Shown here in pieces: positions 21,958 through 35,066 of a stretch of DNA of 64,000 bases. This DNA is from Antilocapra americana. Taxonomy: Eukaryota; Chordata; Mammalia; Artiodactyla; Antilocapridae. Under the pieces are notes generated by a model. The model did no database searches, was not told the DNA's origin, and saw only the letters and a list, made by a program, of their open reading frames with translations. Numbering within the stretch: position 1 is the first letter of the stretch; every line of letters starts with the position of its first letter. Location: positions 189,072-253,071 of the forward strand of contig ML664152.1 of assembly GCA_007570785.1 (NCBI GenBank), in the 5' to 3' direction. The translations under genes were made by a program, and so were the position numbers.

Positions 21958-23345
21958 AAAGATGTGTGGATCACAATAAACTGGAAAATTCTGAAAGAGA
22001 TGAGAATACCATACCACCTGACCTGCATCTTGAGAAACCTGTATGCAGGTCAGGAAGGAAGAGTTAGAACTGGACATGGAACAACGGATTGGTTCCAAAT
22101 GGGAAAAGGAGTACCTCAAGACTGTATAATGTCACCCTGCTTATTTAATTTATATGCAATATATGGAATTTAGAAAGACAGTAATGAGAACCCAACATGG
22201 GAGACAACAAAAGGAATGCAGATGTATAGAATAGACTTGTGGACTTTGTGGATGAGGGTAAGGGTGGGATGATATGGGAGAAGGGCATTGAAGCATGTTA
22301 ATTGTCATGTGTCTAATCAATCGCCAGCCCAGGATTGATCCTCGGGACTGGTGCAGCGAGATTTCCCGGGGGGGAGGGAGGAAGGAGGGGGGACCCGGAG
22401 GGGAAGCATATGTAAACCCATGGTGATATCATGACAATGTATGGCAAAAACAATAATAAAAAAAAAAACAAATTAATTTATATGCAGAGTACACCATGAG
22501 AAACTCTGGGCTGGAAGAAGCACAAGCTGGAATCAAGATTGCCAGAAGAAATATCAATAACCTCAGATATGCAGATGACACCACCCTTATGGCAGAAAGT
22601 GAAGAGGAACTAAAAAGCCTCTTGATGAAAGTGAAAGAGGAGAGTGAAAAAGTTGGCTTAAAGTTCAACATTCAGAAAACTAAGATCATGGCATCTGGTC
22701 CCATCACTTCATGGCAAATAGAAGGGGAAACAGTGGAAACAGTGTCAGACTTTATTTTTCTGGGCTCCAACATGACTGCAGTTGGTGATTGCAGCCATGA
22801 AATTAAAAGATGCTTACTCCTTGGAAGGAAAGTTATGACCAACCTAGACAGCATATTAAAAAGCAGAGACATTACTTTGCCAACAAAAGTCCATCTAGTC
22901 AAGGCTATGGTTTTTCCAGTAGTCGTGTATGAATGTGAGAGTTGGACTATAAAGAAAGCTGAGCACCAAAGAATTAATGCTTTTGAACTGTGGTGTTGGA
23001 GAAGACTCTTGAGAGTCCCTTGGACTGCAAGAAGATCCAACCAGTCCATCCTAAGGGAGATCAGTCCTGAGTGTTCATTAGAAGGACTGATGCTGAAGCT
23101 GAAAATCCAATACTCTGGCCACCTGATGCAAAGAGCTGAGTCATTGGAAAAGACCCTGATACTGGAAAAGATTGAGGGCAGGAGGAGAAGGGGACAACAG
23201 AGGATGAGATAGTTGGATGGCATTACTGACTTAATGGACATGGGTTTGGATGGACTCCAGGAGTTGGTGATGGACAAGGAGGCCTGGCATGCTGCAGTTC
23301 ATGGGGTCGCAAAGACTCAGACATGACTGAGTGACTGAGATGAAC
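21958..23345 (+). mobile_element. Younger 5'-truncated BovB LINE
   Basis: It starts inside RT ('gtggatcacaataaactgga') and runs to the BovB 3' end ('gactgagtgactgagatgaa'). A 239-codon frame (22496-23212) carries the catalytic motif 'RYADDTTLMAESEEELK' and the C-terminal 'CESWTIKKAEHQRI...[19 protein letters not shown]' region, separated here only by its normal spacer. An L1 3' end interrupts it at 22159-22472. 5' truncation removes the endonuclease, so it cannot move autonomously. Confidence 0.85.
22159..22472 (+). mobile_element. Young L1 3'-end insertion with exact TSD
   Basis: It is flanked by an exact 14-bp repeat 'ttaatttatatgca' (22145-22158 and 22473-22486) that belongs to BovB. It contains only L1 3' UTR: 'gtctaatcaatcgccagccc', a G-rich tract at about 22368-22405, then 'aacccatggtgatatcatga' and an A-rich tail. 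Confidence 0.92.
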
Positions 23346-24183
23346 TGAAAAATTTCTTCAAGAAAACTGGAAATATCAAGGGAATATTTCATGTAAGGAT
23401 GGGCACAAAACAGGACAGAAAAAGTGAGGACCTAACAGAGGCAGAAGAGATTAAGAAGAGGGGGCAGGAATACACAGAAGACCTATACAAAAGGTCTTAA
23501 AGACCAGGATAACCATGATGGTATGGTCATTCACCTAGAACCAGAAATACTGGAATGTGAAGTCAAGTGGGCATTAGGAAGAATTACCACAAACAAAGCT
23601 ATTGGAGGTGATGGAATTCCAGCTGAGCTGTTTCAAATCCTAAAAGATGATACTGTGAAAGTGCTGTACTCAATATTCCAGCAAATTTGGAAAACTCAGC
23701 AGTGGCCACAGGAAAAGGTCAGCTTTCATTTCTACTCAGAAGGGTCGAGTCAAGGAATGTTCAAACTACCATACAATTGCACTCATTTCAGATGCTAGCA
23801 AAGTAATGCTGAAAATTCTAAAAGTCAGGCTTCAACAGCTTATGAACCAAGAACTTCCAGATATACAAGCTGAATTTTGCAGAGGAACCAGGATCACATT
23901 GCCAATATTCATCAGATTATAGAGAAAGCAAGGGAATCCAGAAAAACATCTACTTCTGCTTCATTGACTATGCTAAAGCCTTTAACTGTGGATCATGAAC
24001 TGTGGAAAATTCTTTAAGAGAGGGAAATACTAGACCACTTTACCTGCCTCCTGAGAAACCCGTATGCAGATCAAGAAGCAACAGTTAGAACCTGACATGG
24101 AACAACGGACGGGTTCCAAACAGGGAAAGGAGTTCATCAAGGCTGTATATTTGTCACTCTGTTTATTTAACTTAGATGCAGAG

Positions 24184-24368
24184 TTCAGTTCAGTCGCTCA
24201 GTCATGTCTGACTCTTTGGGACCCCATGAATCAGAGCATGCCAGGCCTCCCTGTCCATCACCAACTCCCTGAGTCCACCCAAACCCATATCCATTGAGTC
24301 AGTGATGCCATCCAGCCATCTCATCCTCTGTCATTCCCTTCTCCTCCTGCCCCCAATCCTTCCCAGCA
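24184..24368 (-). mobile_element. BovB 3'-end insertion, antisense, inside a BovB
   Basis: The antisense BovB tail 'ttcagttcagtcgctcagtc' leads to 'cccccaatccttcccagcat'. Near-identical 12-bp repeats 'ttagatgcagag' (24172-24183) and 'ttagatacagag' (24369-24380) flank it, identifying a 185-bp insertion. Confidence 0.85.
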
Positions 24369-25240
24369 TTAGATACAGAGTACATCATGCTAAATGCCAG
24401 GCTGGATGAAGCACAAGCTGGAATCAAGATTGCTGGGGGAAATAACAGCAACTTCAGATATGCAAGTGATATCACGCTAATGGCAGAAAGCAAAGAGGAA
24501 CTAAAGAGCTTCTTGATGAAGGTGAAAGAGGAGAGTGAAAAAGCTGGCTTAAAAGTCAGCATTCAGACAACTAAGATCATGCATCCAGCCCCATTACTTC
24601 ATGGAAAATAGAAAGGGAAAAAGTGGAAATAGTGAGAGATTTTGTTTTCCAAAATCACTATGGACAATAATTGTAACCATGAATTTAAAAGACGCTTGCT
24701 CCTTGGAAGGAAAACTTTGACAAATCTATACAGTGTATTAAAAAGCAGAGACATCGCTTTGCCAACAAAGGTCCATATAGTCAAAGCTATGGTCTTTCCA
24801 GTAGTCATGTATGACATGTATCCATGTATGTATGGATGTGAGAGCTGGACTGTAATGAAAACTGAGCACCGAAGAATCGAAGCTTTTGAATTGTGGTGCT
24901 AGAGAAGACTCTTGAGAGTCCCTTGGACAGCAAGGAAGTCAACTCAGTCAGTCCTAAAGGAAGTCAACCCTGAATATCCATTGGAAGGCTTGATGCTGAA
25001 ACTGAAGCTTCAGTACTTCGGCCACCTAATACAAAGAGCTGACTCATTGGAAAAGACCTGATGCTGGGAAAAAATTGAGGGCAAGAGGAGAAGAGGGCAG
25101 CAGAACATATGATAGTTGGATAGCATCACTGATTCAATGGACTTGAGTTTGAGCTAATTCTGGGCAATAGTGAAGGACAGGGAAGCCTGGTGTGCTGCAG
25201 TCCAGGTTGTTTCAAAGAGTCAGACTTGAGTTAACAGCTG

Positions 25241-28200
25241 AAAAACAATCAGTAGGTGCATTTCAGTCAGTACACTCTGGGCTGCCAGTAGCAGAAACCA
25301 CAACTCCAACCACTCTGGGCAGGTTTTCAACTCAGTCCCAGACTGGGACCACCAATGAAGAGACTTGTGCACTGGGGACAGAGAGGAGGGGTCCCTGAAG
25401 GTGCTTCCTCCTGCAGAGGCTGTTCACCAGGTGAGCAGTGAGGAGTGTTCAAACCCCAGGAGGTGGGAAGGTAGGCAGCAGAGCAGAGGAGCAGGCCAAG
25501 TACACACGGTGTCCCAGACTGTGACGTGCACTTGCCCATGAGACAGATTGCAGTCACTGTGGGGGTGGTGGGGGGAGTTGGCTTTGCACTTGCATCTCAG
25601 ACAAGCTCTCAGGGCCCAGCCCCAGACCACACCTTGAGCAGCGAGGGTCCACATCCGGCCTTTCACTGGTCACTTGAGAAGCAGCAATAATAAAAGCTGA
25701 GATGGGCCTGGACCTCTGGTCCTGCAATTAGACAGGCATTCATCCCCCCAGGGACTGTGGAGATGCCAGGAGAGGCTCTGCAGACCAGGACTGCAGAGCA
25801 ACCATCTGCTCGGACGTGGCTGGGGATTTCCCTCCTCTCACTCCCTACTCCCCTCCCATGACCCTGCCCCAAGGCCCCAGAAGCTAGCAGAGAGTGCAGA
25901 GCTTCCTGGGAGCAGGGGGTGTGGGCAGGGCCTCTTTATGTTCCTGTGGTGCCCCTCCCCCACTGGCACATTTCTGCTTCAGACCTCTCTAATGAAACCA
26001 CTGACCTAAAGTCTGAAGTTGACCTAATGGGCTTTGACTCAAGATCTATGTGGCTCTGGAAATACTGTGATTTATTCTGACCATGTGTGTCATTCGTGAT
26101 CTTTCTCTCCCACCCTCAGTACCCCTTCCTCTTATGCCATTTCTCTGTTCAGCCACTGGATGGTCAGTAAATGGAGTAGATGTGCCCACCTGCTTCAAGG
26201 GACACTTCCCTGTGCCCCCACCTTCAGAAGTGCCATGTGCCAACAATGTCACGACTAAAGGTCAGCCCTCGTTACCTGATACATGCTCACCAGTCCGGTT
26301 TCTCACTCTTCGTGACTCAGCATCCATGAAAAAGAAGTGCTGTTTCTGAGCATCCACTCTGAGCCAGGCCTTCTGTGCAGGTATTTCATCTGACTCTGGT
26401 GCCCTGTCACCACTGCACTCAGATGAGGAAAGATGACCTCAGAGAGGTCAAGGATACACTAAAGGTAGCAGAGCAGCAAGAGACAGAGCTAGGGCCCAGC
26501 CAGCTCCCACTCCACTGGGCAGAGCCTCTTCTGCCACAAGAAGGAAATAGTATGACATCATGAACTTGAGCTGGAGGAGACTGGGTGGGCATCACCTGGA
26601 TCTTGGACTCTCTGGGGCTCACTCTCCTGTAGAGAAAGCAGATAAGAAGGTTCTGCTGGAAATATGGGAAAAACACATAACTGAACAGGAGCCCACTGCT
26701 CATACCCCTCTGGGAACTTGGGGGATAGCCTGACTGGCTGCTCTGCCTGGTGGGCAAGCACATTAGCCCTCAGCATGGCAGGAAGCTAAGTAGCTGAGAA
26801 GGGGTGTGTGCAGAATCAGAGGGTGTGGGCACTCTGGACCCCTGCCAGTCTGGAGCTTGCCCAGATGTCTCACTCTGAAGAGAAGAAAGTCTTGTTTCTC
26901 AGGACATCTTGATGCAAGGCTGCTCAAGCATGGAATTCCTTCTGCAGCACCACCCCTTCCACATGTTTATCCTCTCAGACAACCAGTCATGTCTCCAGCA
27001 ACATCTGACCCGGGGATGCTGCAGGGGTCTTGGCCCAGAGCTCACAGGTAGGGATATCCCTGGTCTCAACTGGACTCTATGATGACAAAGAAGGCCATTT
27101 GTTTGTTTGTTATTAAGTTACTAAATATTAAAATGACTCACAGACCTCTTCAAACAAATGACTTTCTTCTGATTTCAAGCCAGATTCAGCTGTTTCTCAA
27201 GGCTACTCCATCTCTGATGTTAGTCTGGACAAGCACAGGCAATTTCAACACTCTTTGGATTTCTTTCCAAGAATCAGAACCAGATCACTTAATAGGTATT
27301 TTTGTGGCTGTAAGATGCTTTCCTTGAACAAGAGCTGTGCCAATGAGATCATTAAACATTTGTTTATTTAATTTTAATCTTTGGATCTTTTTTTATCAAA
27401 TATTTCTGAAAAGGTGTTTCCTCCAGACTTAGAGGTGGTGATCCATTCCTTGAAAGTAGAAAAGAGGCTTGGAGTGTCACTAAGGGCTTCTGCTCTGCTA
27501 GGGGACTCGTGTGATCAGCGTGTATTCTGAGAGGCTGGATCGTGTGTTCCTATGACCCAAGGCCCTGGTGTCTTCTCCAGTGCATCTACTCCTCCAGGTG
27601 CCTGTGGCATCCTGTCCTCAAGTCCCTCCACCCTTCCATTGTTTCTTGACCAGGACACACTTTCTTTTTTTCTGAACATCCTGAAGCAGAGCATGTGATA
27701 TGCAGCTGCTCAGCTGACTCCTCAGGACCGAGTTTCCCACTCTTTCCAGTCCCTGCCATCACTGCTCTCCAGCAGTTCCCACATCACCAGCAGTTCCCTC
27801 TGTGAGTGACATGAACCACCACCCCAAATCCTCAGCCAGAGCACAGGGACTTAGAGGCTTTGGGATGGGCTGAGCCACCCCAGTGAAGGATGATTTCTGC
27901 AACAGTGTTAACAGCCCATCACCACTTCTTATTTGATACTGAAAAGAAAATGCTACCAAAACACTGAATCATAAGATCTCTCTGTGGCTTTTGGATTTTC
28001 ATCTTGCTTTTCCCCCATATTTCCTGAAATCTGAAAGGCACTAAGTGCAGTTCACCAGACAAATGTATCTTTGAAGCCCCTTACTGCAATTTAGATTTTT
28101 ATTCATCTCTTGCTTCCTGCTATGTTTGCAGGCAACAGCCTGGGTCTCCTTGGGAAGGACTGGCAAGACCTTGAACTGGGGTGGGACTCACTTGGAGACA

Positions 28201-31200
28201 AAAGTATAGAAATGGGAGCAGCTTTTCACCCCCCTCAAGATGTGTGTGGCCTCAGAGACTGGGACAGGAGGAAGGTTCTGAGCCCCATGATGAGGAAAGG
28301 GACCCTGAGTGCACAGCGGGGAGGTGCACACAAGCTGTGCATTTGGGGACGCCCTGGGGCGAGCTCTGACAGAAAGCACTGGCAGTTGGCATCTTGCCCG
28401 TCCTTCAAGGTCCTGTTTCTTCCAGGAAGACATGCTGGAGCTCGGGGCCCCTCCTGCTGGATGGAGCACCTCAGGCCACAGCACTTCAGGTGGTGCTTTC
28501 GACCCACCACGTCCAAGCCCAAAAGTGCTTCTCACCATTCCCGCATTCTTCACACAGCCTTAAGCACAGCCCATCTTTGGTAAACATTTGAGAGGAATGG
28601 AAGGAAAATATCTGGGGGCTTGAGTGAAATATCTGGTCAATAAAAGCCAGACAACTTAATAGTAGTTTGTCTTACCAAATTGCAGGTGCTTTTCCTTCAA
28701 GAGGTTTGAGGAAGGAAAAAATAGATTTGTCAAGACATTAAGTTTGTAGATAAAGAGGAATGTGTTGACTCTTTTGCTGGAAGAAGTTTAATGAGAGGAA
28801 CAGAGAAAAAAGAAGGGTGGGGAGGGGGCTTATCTACAGCGGCCAGGTTTTCCCTCCTTCAGGAAGTTTGCGTCCCTGAGGAATAATACTAACATATGAA
28901 CGTAATACAGTGATACCTGGACTGGTGGGCATTTTGAGCCTTAAAAACCTTGATTGCAAAAACCACCTTCAGAATCTGGGGAACAAGGCAGCCATCTGTC
29001 CTGCCTCTGACAGAGAGGATTTTGCTCTGATGTCCAGAAGCTGTTGTGTTGGCGTTCTGTGGTCAAGTCCATGTGATAAAAGGAAAGCCCTCTTCCTGAG
29101 GATTTTTAACAAGCTTGCTAGTGCATATTTGCCGCTTTCCTAAAGACTTTAGAAGTTCACATGTGATGCTGTTTTCTGTGTAAACTAAAGGACGACTTGT
29201 CTATGAGACAAGTGCAGACCTGTGTTTCTAATGTCAGACACTGTTCCACTACTTATGCATGTTCTGGTCCAGTAGAGTTTTTTAGATAAGGCTTTCTTGT
29301 TTTCAGTCTTCATCTTTGAGAGAAAAAAATACAGTCACCATTATCACTGATGATTCTAAGGGGAGGAGTTTCCAGAGTTTGCACTGGAGAGTCATTCATT
29401 GTCAAATAAATAGTGAAATTTCTTCCTTATCTGCATTAGTAATATATCTTGTGCTTACCCAGCTAAATATCTCTGGGACTCATACAGTCAGTCTTACCTA
29501 AAGAGAACAGCAAGAAATGTGAAATGGAAAAATCTTTGCTAATTTTTCTGGCTCGCACCTGGAACTCAGGGTGGTATGTATAGAATGGAGCTGTGTACCT
29601 CGTGGGGCCATGTTCTCTTTGTCTTTACAGATACAGGGAAATGGGGTTTGGAATTTATGGTTGGATGACACTCATCTTAGATTTGTAGAATAGAGGACAA
29701 GGACAGAAAAAAGGTGACCCCCAAACCCTGAGGCCTGTCCAGGGAAGCTGCTCCTTCCCTTGCCTGTTACCCCCGAACCCAAGTCCTGTTGCTTTCCTGG
29801 TGTACAAACATGACAATGATCTCAGCCCTTGGCAGTGCCAAGATAAAGGCCCAGCAAGTGACATCTGCCTGCCCGCCTCACCCTGCAGAGCACATAAAGG
29901 CACATCATACTCTAGGTTCTTCTGCAAGTGCTGGGGCTCATGGGGAGCAAAGACCTGTCAGCAAAGAGGTTAGGTGGAGTGAAGGACGCAGACTGTGAAT
30001 CCAGAGACAGACGCATGATATGACATCAGATGCAGGTTCAGAGGGGCTGCTGAGGGGGCCAGGGCAGAGTGTAGCAGATCCTGCTGATCAATGCTGTGGA
30101 GGGGGAGGCCACTTGAGAAGGACAGCTGAACCCATACAGGACATGAAGGAGGAGCCCTCTGGCAGAGGGCAGTGCCTGCAGGGTTCCTGGCACAGAAGGA
30201 GCATGAACTGTTCTGGAAACAGTGAAAAGACTGGGGCCCAGAAGGGCAGAGGGCAAACTCAAAGGAGCCGGTCCCAGGAAACCTCATGGAACACAGCTGT
30301 GCACAGTCCTGACTGCAACCTCTGAGATTGTACAAGAGAAACTGTTTCCTTGGTAACTCCGATTACTCAAAATCAAACTGATAAATCATGGTCTGGATTA
30401 TGATTTTGTCCTGTGATGTGAGGCCTTTGGATGCTTTTGAGCAGGGAAGTGGTATCATGTGCTGTGCAAGTGCAAGAGATGCTACATTAGCTGCTCTTTG
30501 GAGGCTTGATTGCCTGGGACAAAAGTAGAAGTAGGGAGACCAGTGAGGAGACTGGTGTTTCAGACCAAGATGGGTGGAGGTGATGAAATAAAGGCAGCTT
30601 CTTATCACAGGCTGTGTCAGTTGCTCCAGCCTTTTCTGATGGGTCAGGAAGAAACAGCACACAATATCTGCATACTACTAGGAGATGGAGGAGCAGGTAA
30701 CTTTCATCAGGAGAAACAGCAAGTCCTCCTCAGAGGAGGCAGCATTTGGAATTGAATGAATGCTTTGCCTGTAGAGAAGCTTCAGTAAGAACTGTCAGAC
30801 AAAGAGTGAAATGATGCCCTATTCCCAGGTGGAGGGGCAGGTTTTAAATACATGGCAACTTCTGCTGGAGCCTTTGAAGAAGAATGCAAGATGCCAGGGT
30901 ACAGAGCCACATCTGCCATTCTGACCTGAGAACCAGGATCACTTGGGTTCTCCTGTCTATCCCAAGTGGACAGAACATATTCATAATAACACCTGTTCTG
31001 TTTCTCAGCCACCCTAAAGGACAGCAGTGTGGACTGCTCTGCTAACCCATCCTTGAGCCCTGATTCTTCAGGTACTGTATGAATTGACATCTCTACTTTG
31101 TATGACTGGTTATTAATCAGAACAGAATCAAGCTCCAGAGTTTTCCGGAAAACACTTTGTTTCAATTGTTGTTGAATTTGTCTTTAATTATTGTGTCAAA

Positions 31201-31261
31201 ATCCTCTTCAAGTAGAGTATTCTAAATCTAGTTTTCCATTTTGGATAATTCTATACTCATA
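25241..31261. other. 6 kb of largely single-copy-like sequence, no gene recognised
   Basis: This is the longest stretch without BovB, L1 or Bov SINEs. A MIR (+) is recognisable at about 26338-26505 ('cactcagatgaggaaagatg', 'gagcagcaagagacagagct'). A block near 30410-30560 ('gagcagggaagtggtatcat', 'gtagggagaccagtgaggag') looks like an old mammalian repeat I cannot name. Overlapping frames of 60-157 codons occur on both strands but none shows a domain. It could be intronic or intergenic. Confidence 0.45.
26338..26505 (+). mobile_element. MIR SINE
   Basis: The pattern 'ctgagccaggccttctgtgc' ... 'cactcagatgaggaaa' ... 'cctcagagaggtcaagg' ... 'gacagagctagggccc' follows the MIR core. It is ancient and diverged. 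Confidence 0.65.
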
Positions 31262-31733
31262 CTGTCAGCAAAAACAAGACTGGAAGCTGACTGTTGCTCA
31301 CATCATGAACTCCTTATTGCAAAATTCAGATTTAGATTGAAGAAAGTAGGAAAAACCACTAGACCACTCAGGTATGACCTAAATTAAATCCCTTACAATT
31401 ATACAGTGGAAGTAACAAATAGATTCAAAGCATTATATCTGATAGAGTGCCTGAAGAACTATGGACAAAGGTTCATGACATTGTACAGGAGACAGTGATC
31501 ATGACCATCCTCAAAAAAAAAGACATGCAAAAAGGCAAAATGGTTGTTTGAGAAGGCCTTGTAAATAGCTGAGAAAAGAAGAGAAACTAAAGGCAAAGGA
31601 GAAAAGGAAAGATATACCTGTTTGAATGCAGAGTTCCAAAGAATAGCAAGGAGAGATAAGAAAGCCTTCCTCATCAATCAGTGAAAAGAAATAGAGGAAA
31701 ACAATACAATGGGAAAGACTAGAGATCTCTTCA
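31262..31733 (+). mobile_element. Older BovB, 5' portion (before nested insertion)
   Basis: Endonuclease-end and linker region of BovB in sense: 'gctgactgttgctcacatca' to 'gggaaagactagagatctct'. It stops at 31733 exactly where a younger BovB is inserted and continues at 35067. The reading frame has several stops. Confidence 0.85.
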
Positions 31734-34700
31734 GACTCTTTTGTTGACTAAAGAGGGCTACTCCATTTCTTCTAAGGGATTCCTGCCCACAGTAGTAGAT
31801 ATAATGGTCATCTGACTTAAATTTGCCCATTCCAGTCCATGTTAGTTCTCTGATTCCTAGAATGTTGACATTCAATCTTGCCATCAACTGTTTGACCACT
31901 TCCAATTTGCATTGATTCATGGACCTAATATTCCAAGTTCCTATGCAATACTGCTGTTAACAGCATCAGACCTTGCTTCTATCACCAGTCACTTCCACAA
32001 CTGGATATTGTTTTTGCTTTGGCTCCACCCCTTCATTCTTGCTGGAGTTATTTCGCCACTAATCTCCAGTAGCATACTGGGCACCTACTGACCTGGAGAG
32101 TTCATCTTTCAGTATCCTATCTCTTTGCCTTTTCATACTGTTCATGGGGTTCTCAAGGCAAGAATACTGAAGTGGTTTGTCATTCCATTCTCCAGTGGAC
32201 CACAATCTGTCAGACCTTTCCACCATGACCAGGCCATCTTGGGTGGCCTCACACAACATGGCTTAGTTTCACTGAGTTAGTCAAGGCTGTGATCCATGTG
32301 ATCAGATTGGCTAGTTTTCTGTTTTTATGGTTTTAGTGTGTCTGCCCTCAGAAGCCCTCTTGCAACACCTAGAGTCTTACTTGGGTTTCTTGTACCTTGG
32401 ACGTGGGGTAAGCTCTTAGTGGCTGCTCCAGCAAAGTGCAGCTGCTGCTCCTTACCTTGGATGAAGGTATCTCCTCATGGACCCCTCTTGACCTTGAACA
32501 TAGAGTAGCTTCTCTCAGCCCTCCTGCATCCGTGAAGCTGCTGCTCCATGGATATGGGGTTCCTTCTCTCAGTAATCCAAGCCAGTGTCCCAACCACTAA
32601 TGTTGAAGAAGCTTAAGTTGAATGGTTCTGTGAAGACCTATGAGACCTGTTAGAACTAACAGCCAAAAGAGAGGTAGTTTTCATTATAGGGGACTGGAAT
32701 GTGAAAGTAGGCAGTCATGAACCACCTGCAGTAACAGACAAATTTGGCCTTGGAGTACAGAATGAAGCAGGGCAACGGCTAATAGAGTTTTGCAAAGAGA
32801 ATGCACTGGTTATAGCAAACACCCTCTTCCAACAACACAAGAGAAAACTCTGCACATGGAAATCACCAAAGGGTAGACACCGAAATCAGATTGATTATAT
32901 TCTTTGCAGCCAAAGATGGAGAAGTTCCAAAGAGTCAAGAAAAACAAGACCAGAAGCTGACTGTGGCTCAGATCATGAACTCCTTATTGCCAAATTCAGG
33001 CTTAAATTGAAGAAAGTGAAGAAAACCACTAGACCAATCAGGTATGACCTAAATCAAATTCCTTATGATTATACAGTGGAAATGAGAAATAGATTTAAGG
33101 GACTAGATCTGATAGACAGAGTGTCTGATGAACTATGGATGGAGGTTCGTGACATTGTACAGGAGACAGGGATTAAGACAATCCCCATGGAAAAGAAATG
33201 CAAAAAAGCAAAATGGCTGTCTGAGGAGGCCTTACAAATAGCTGTGAAAAGAAGAGAAGCAAAAAGCAAAAGAGAAAAGGAAAGATATTCTCATCTGAAT
33301 GCAGAGTTCCAAAGAATAGCAAAGAGGTAAGAAAGCCTTCCTCAGTGATCAATGCAAAGAAACAGAGGAAAACAATAGAATAGGAAAGATTAGAGATCTT
33401 TTCAAGAAAATTAGAGATACCAAGGGAACATTTCAAGCAAAGATGGGCTCAGTAAAGGAAAGGAATGGTAAGGACCTAATAAAAGCAGAAGATATTAAGA
33501 AGAGGTGGCAAGAATACACAGAAGAACTATACAAAAACGATCTTCATGACCCAGATAATGAGCCAGACATTCTGGAATGTGAAGTCAAGTGGGCCTTAGA
33601 AAGCATCACTACCAACAAAGCTAGTGGAGGTGATGGAATTCCAGTTGAGCTGCTTCAAATCCTGAAAGATGATGCTGTGAAAGTGCTGCACTCAACATGC
33701 CAACAAATTTGGAAAACTCAGCAATGGCCACAAGACTGGAAAAGGTCAGTTTCCATTCCTATCCCAAAGAAAGGCAATGCCAAAGAATGCTCAAACTACT
33801 GCACAATTGTACTCATCTCACATGCTAGTAAAGTAATGCTCAAAATTCTTCAAGCCAGGCTTCAGCAGTACATGAACCATAAATGTCCAGATGTTCAAGC
33901 TGGTTTTAAGAAAGGCAGAGGAAACAGATCAAATTGCCAACATCTGCTGGATCATTGAAAAAGCAAGAGAGTTCCAGAAAAACATCTACTTCTGCTTTAT
34001 TGACTACAAAGCCTTTGACTGTGTGGATCACAATAAACGTGGAAAATTCTTAAAGAGATGGGAATACCAGACCATCTGACCTGTCTCTTGAGAAACCTGT
34101 ATGCAGGTCAGGAAGGAACAGTTAGAACTGGACATGGAAAAACAGACTGGTTCCAAATAGGAAAAGGAGTACATCAAGGCTGTATATTGTCATCCTGCCT
34201 ATTTAACTTATATGCAGAGCACATCATTAGAAACGCTGGGCTGGAAGAAGCACAAGCTGGAATCAAGATTGCCAGAAGAAATATCAGTAACCTCAGATAT
34301 GCAGATGACACCCCCTTTATGGCAGAAAGAGAAGAAGAACTAAAGAGCCTCTTGATGAAAGTGAAAGAGGAGAGTGAAAAAGTTGGCTTAAAGTTCAACA
34401 TTCAGAAAACTAAGATCATGGCATCTGGTCCCATCACTTCATGAGAAATAAATGGAGAAACAGTGGAAACAGTGTCAGACTTTATTTTGGGCTCCAAAAT
34501 CACTGCAGATGATGATTGCAGCCATGAATTTAAAAGACGCTTACTCCTTGGAAAGAAAGTTATGATCAACCTAGATAGCATATTGAAAGAGATATTACTT
34601 TACCAATAAAGGTCCATCTAGTCAAGGCTATGGTTTTCCCAGTAGTCATGTATGGATGTGAGAGTTGGACAATGAAGAAAGCTGAGTGCTGAAGAATTGA

Positions 34701-35066
34701 TGCTTTTGAACTGTGGTGTTGGAGAAAACTCTTGAGAGTCCCTTGGACTGCAAGGCGATTCACCCAGTCCATCCAGGATATCTGTCCTGGGTGTTCATTG
34801 GAAGGACCGATGTTGAAGCTGAAAATCCAATACTTTGGCCACCTCATGCGAAGAGTTGACTCACTTGAAAAGACTCTAATGCTTGGAAGGATTGAGGGCA
34901 GGAGAAGAAGGGGACGACAGAGGATGAGATGGCTGGATGTCATCACCGACTCGATGGACATGGGTTTGGGTAGACTCCAGGAGTTGGTGCTGGACAAGGA
35001 GGCCTTGTGTGCTGTGGTTCATTGGATGGCAAAGAGTTGGACACGACTGATTGACTGAACTGACTG
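31734..35066 (+). mobile_element. Nearly full-length BovB LINE with inverted 5' segment
   Basis: It is flanked by an exact 13-bp TSD 'agagatctcttca' (31721-31733 and 35067-35079). The first part (31734 to about 32570) is antisense and carries the 5' UTR and endonuclease N-terminus. On the minus strand from 31920 one reads 'LEVVKQLMARLNVNILGI' and 'DDHYIYYCGQESLRRNG'. From about 32571 the element is sense: endonuclease ('FIIGDWNVKVG...' region near 32680), 'SDHELLIAKFRL' (near 32980), RT with YADD near 34300, and the 3' tail. This order is the twin-priming signature. Total length is about 3.3 kb, close to full BovB. Frames are broken by indels and stops, for example after 33330 and near 33958. 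Confidence 0.9.

Larger units (their letters stand above)
21921..25240 (+). mobile_element. Older BovB LINE split by a younger BovB
   Basis: Its 5' remnant is only 21921-21957 ('tatagaatgggaaagact...'). The sequence that follows this in BovB resumes at 23346 ('tttcttcaagaaaactggaa') and continues through RT to the 3' tail near 25240. The two parts join in consensus order once the younger BovB (21958-23345) is removed. The RT motif near 24455 reads YASD instead of YADD. Frames are repeatedly broken, and a short antisense BovB end (24184-24368) is inserted into it. Confidence 0.8.

Noticed and set aside
22672..23277. 201-codon open frame on the - strand
   Set aside because: It lies antisense to the BovB reverse-transcriptase C-terminal frame and recurs in every antisense BovB copy. 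It has no independent support.
28110..28583. 157-codon + strand frame with several overlapping frames on both strands
   Set aside because: Multiple mutually exclusive frames and no recognisable motif. I could not separate it from chance.
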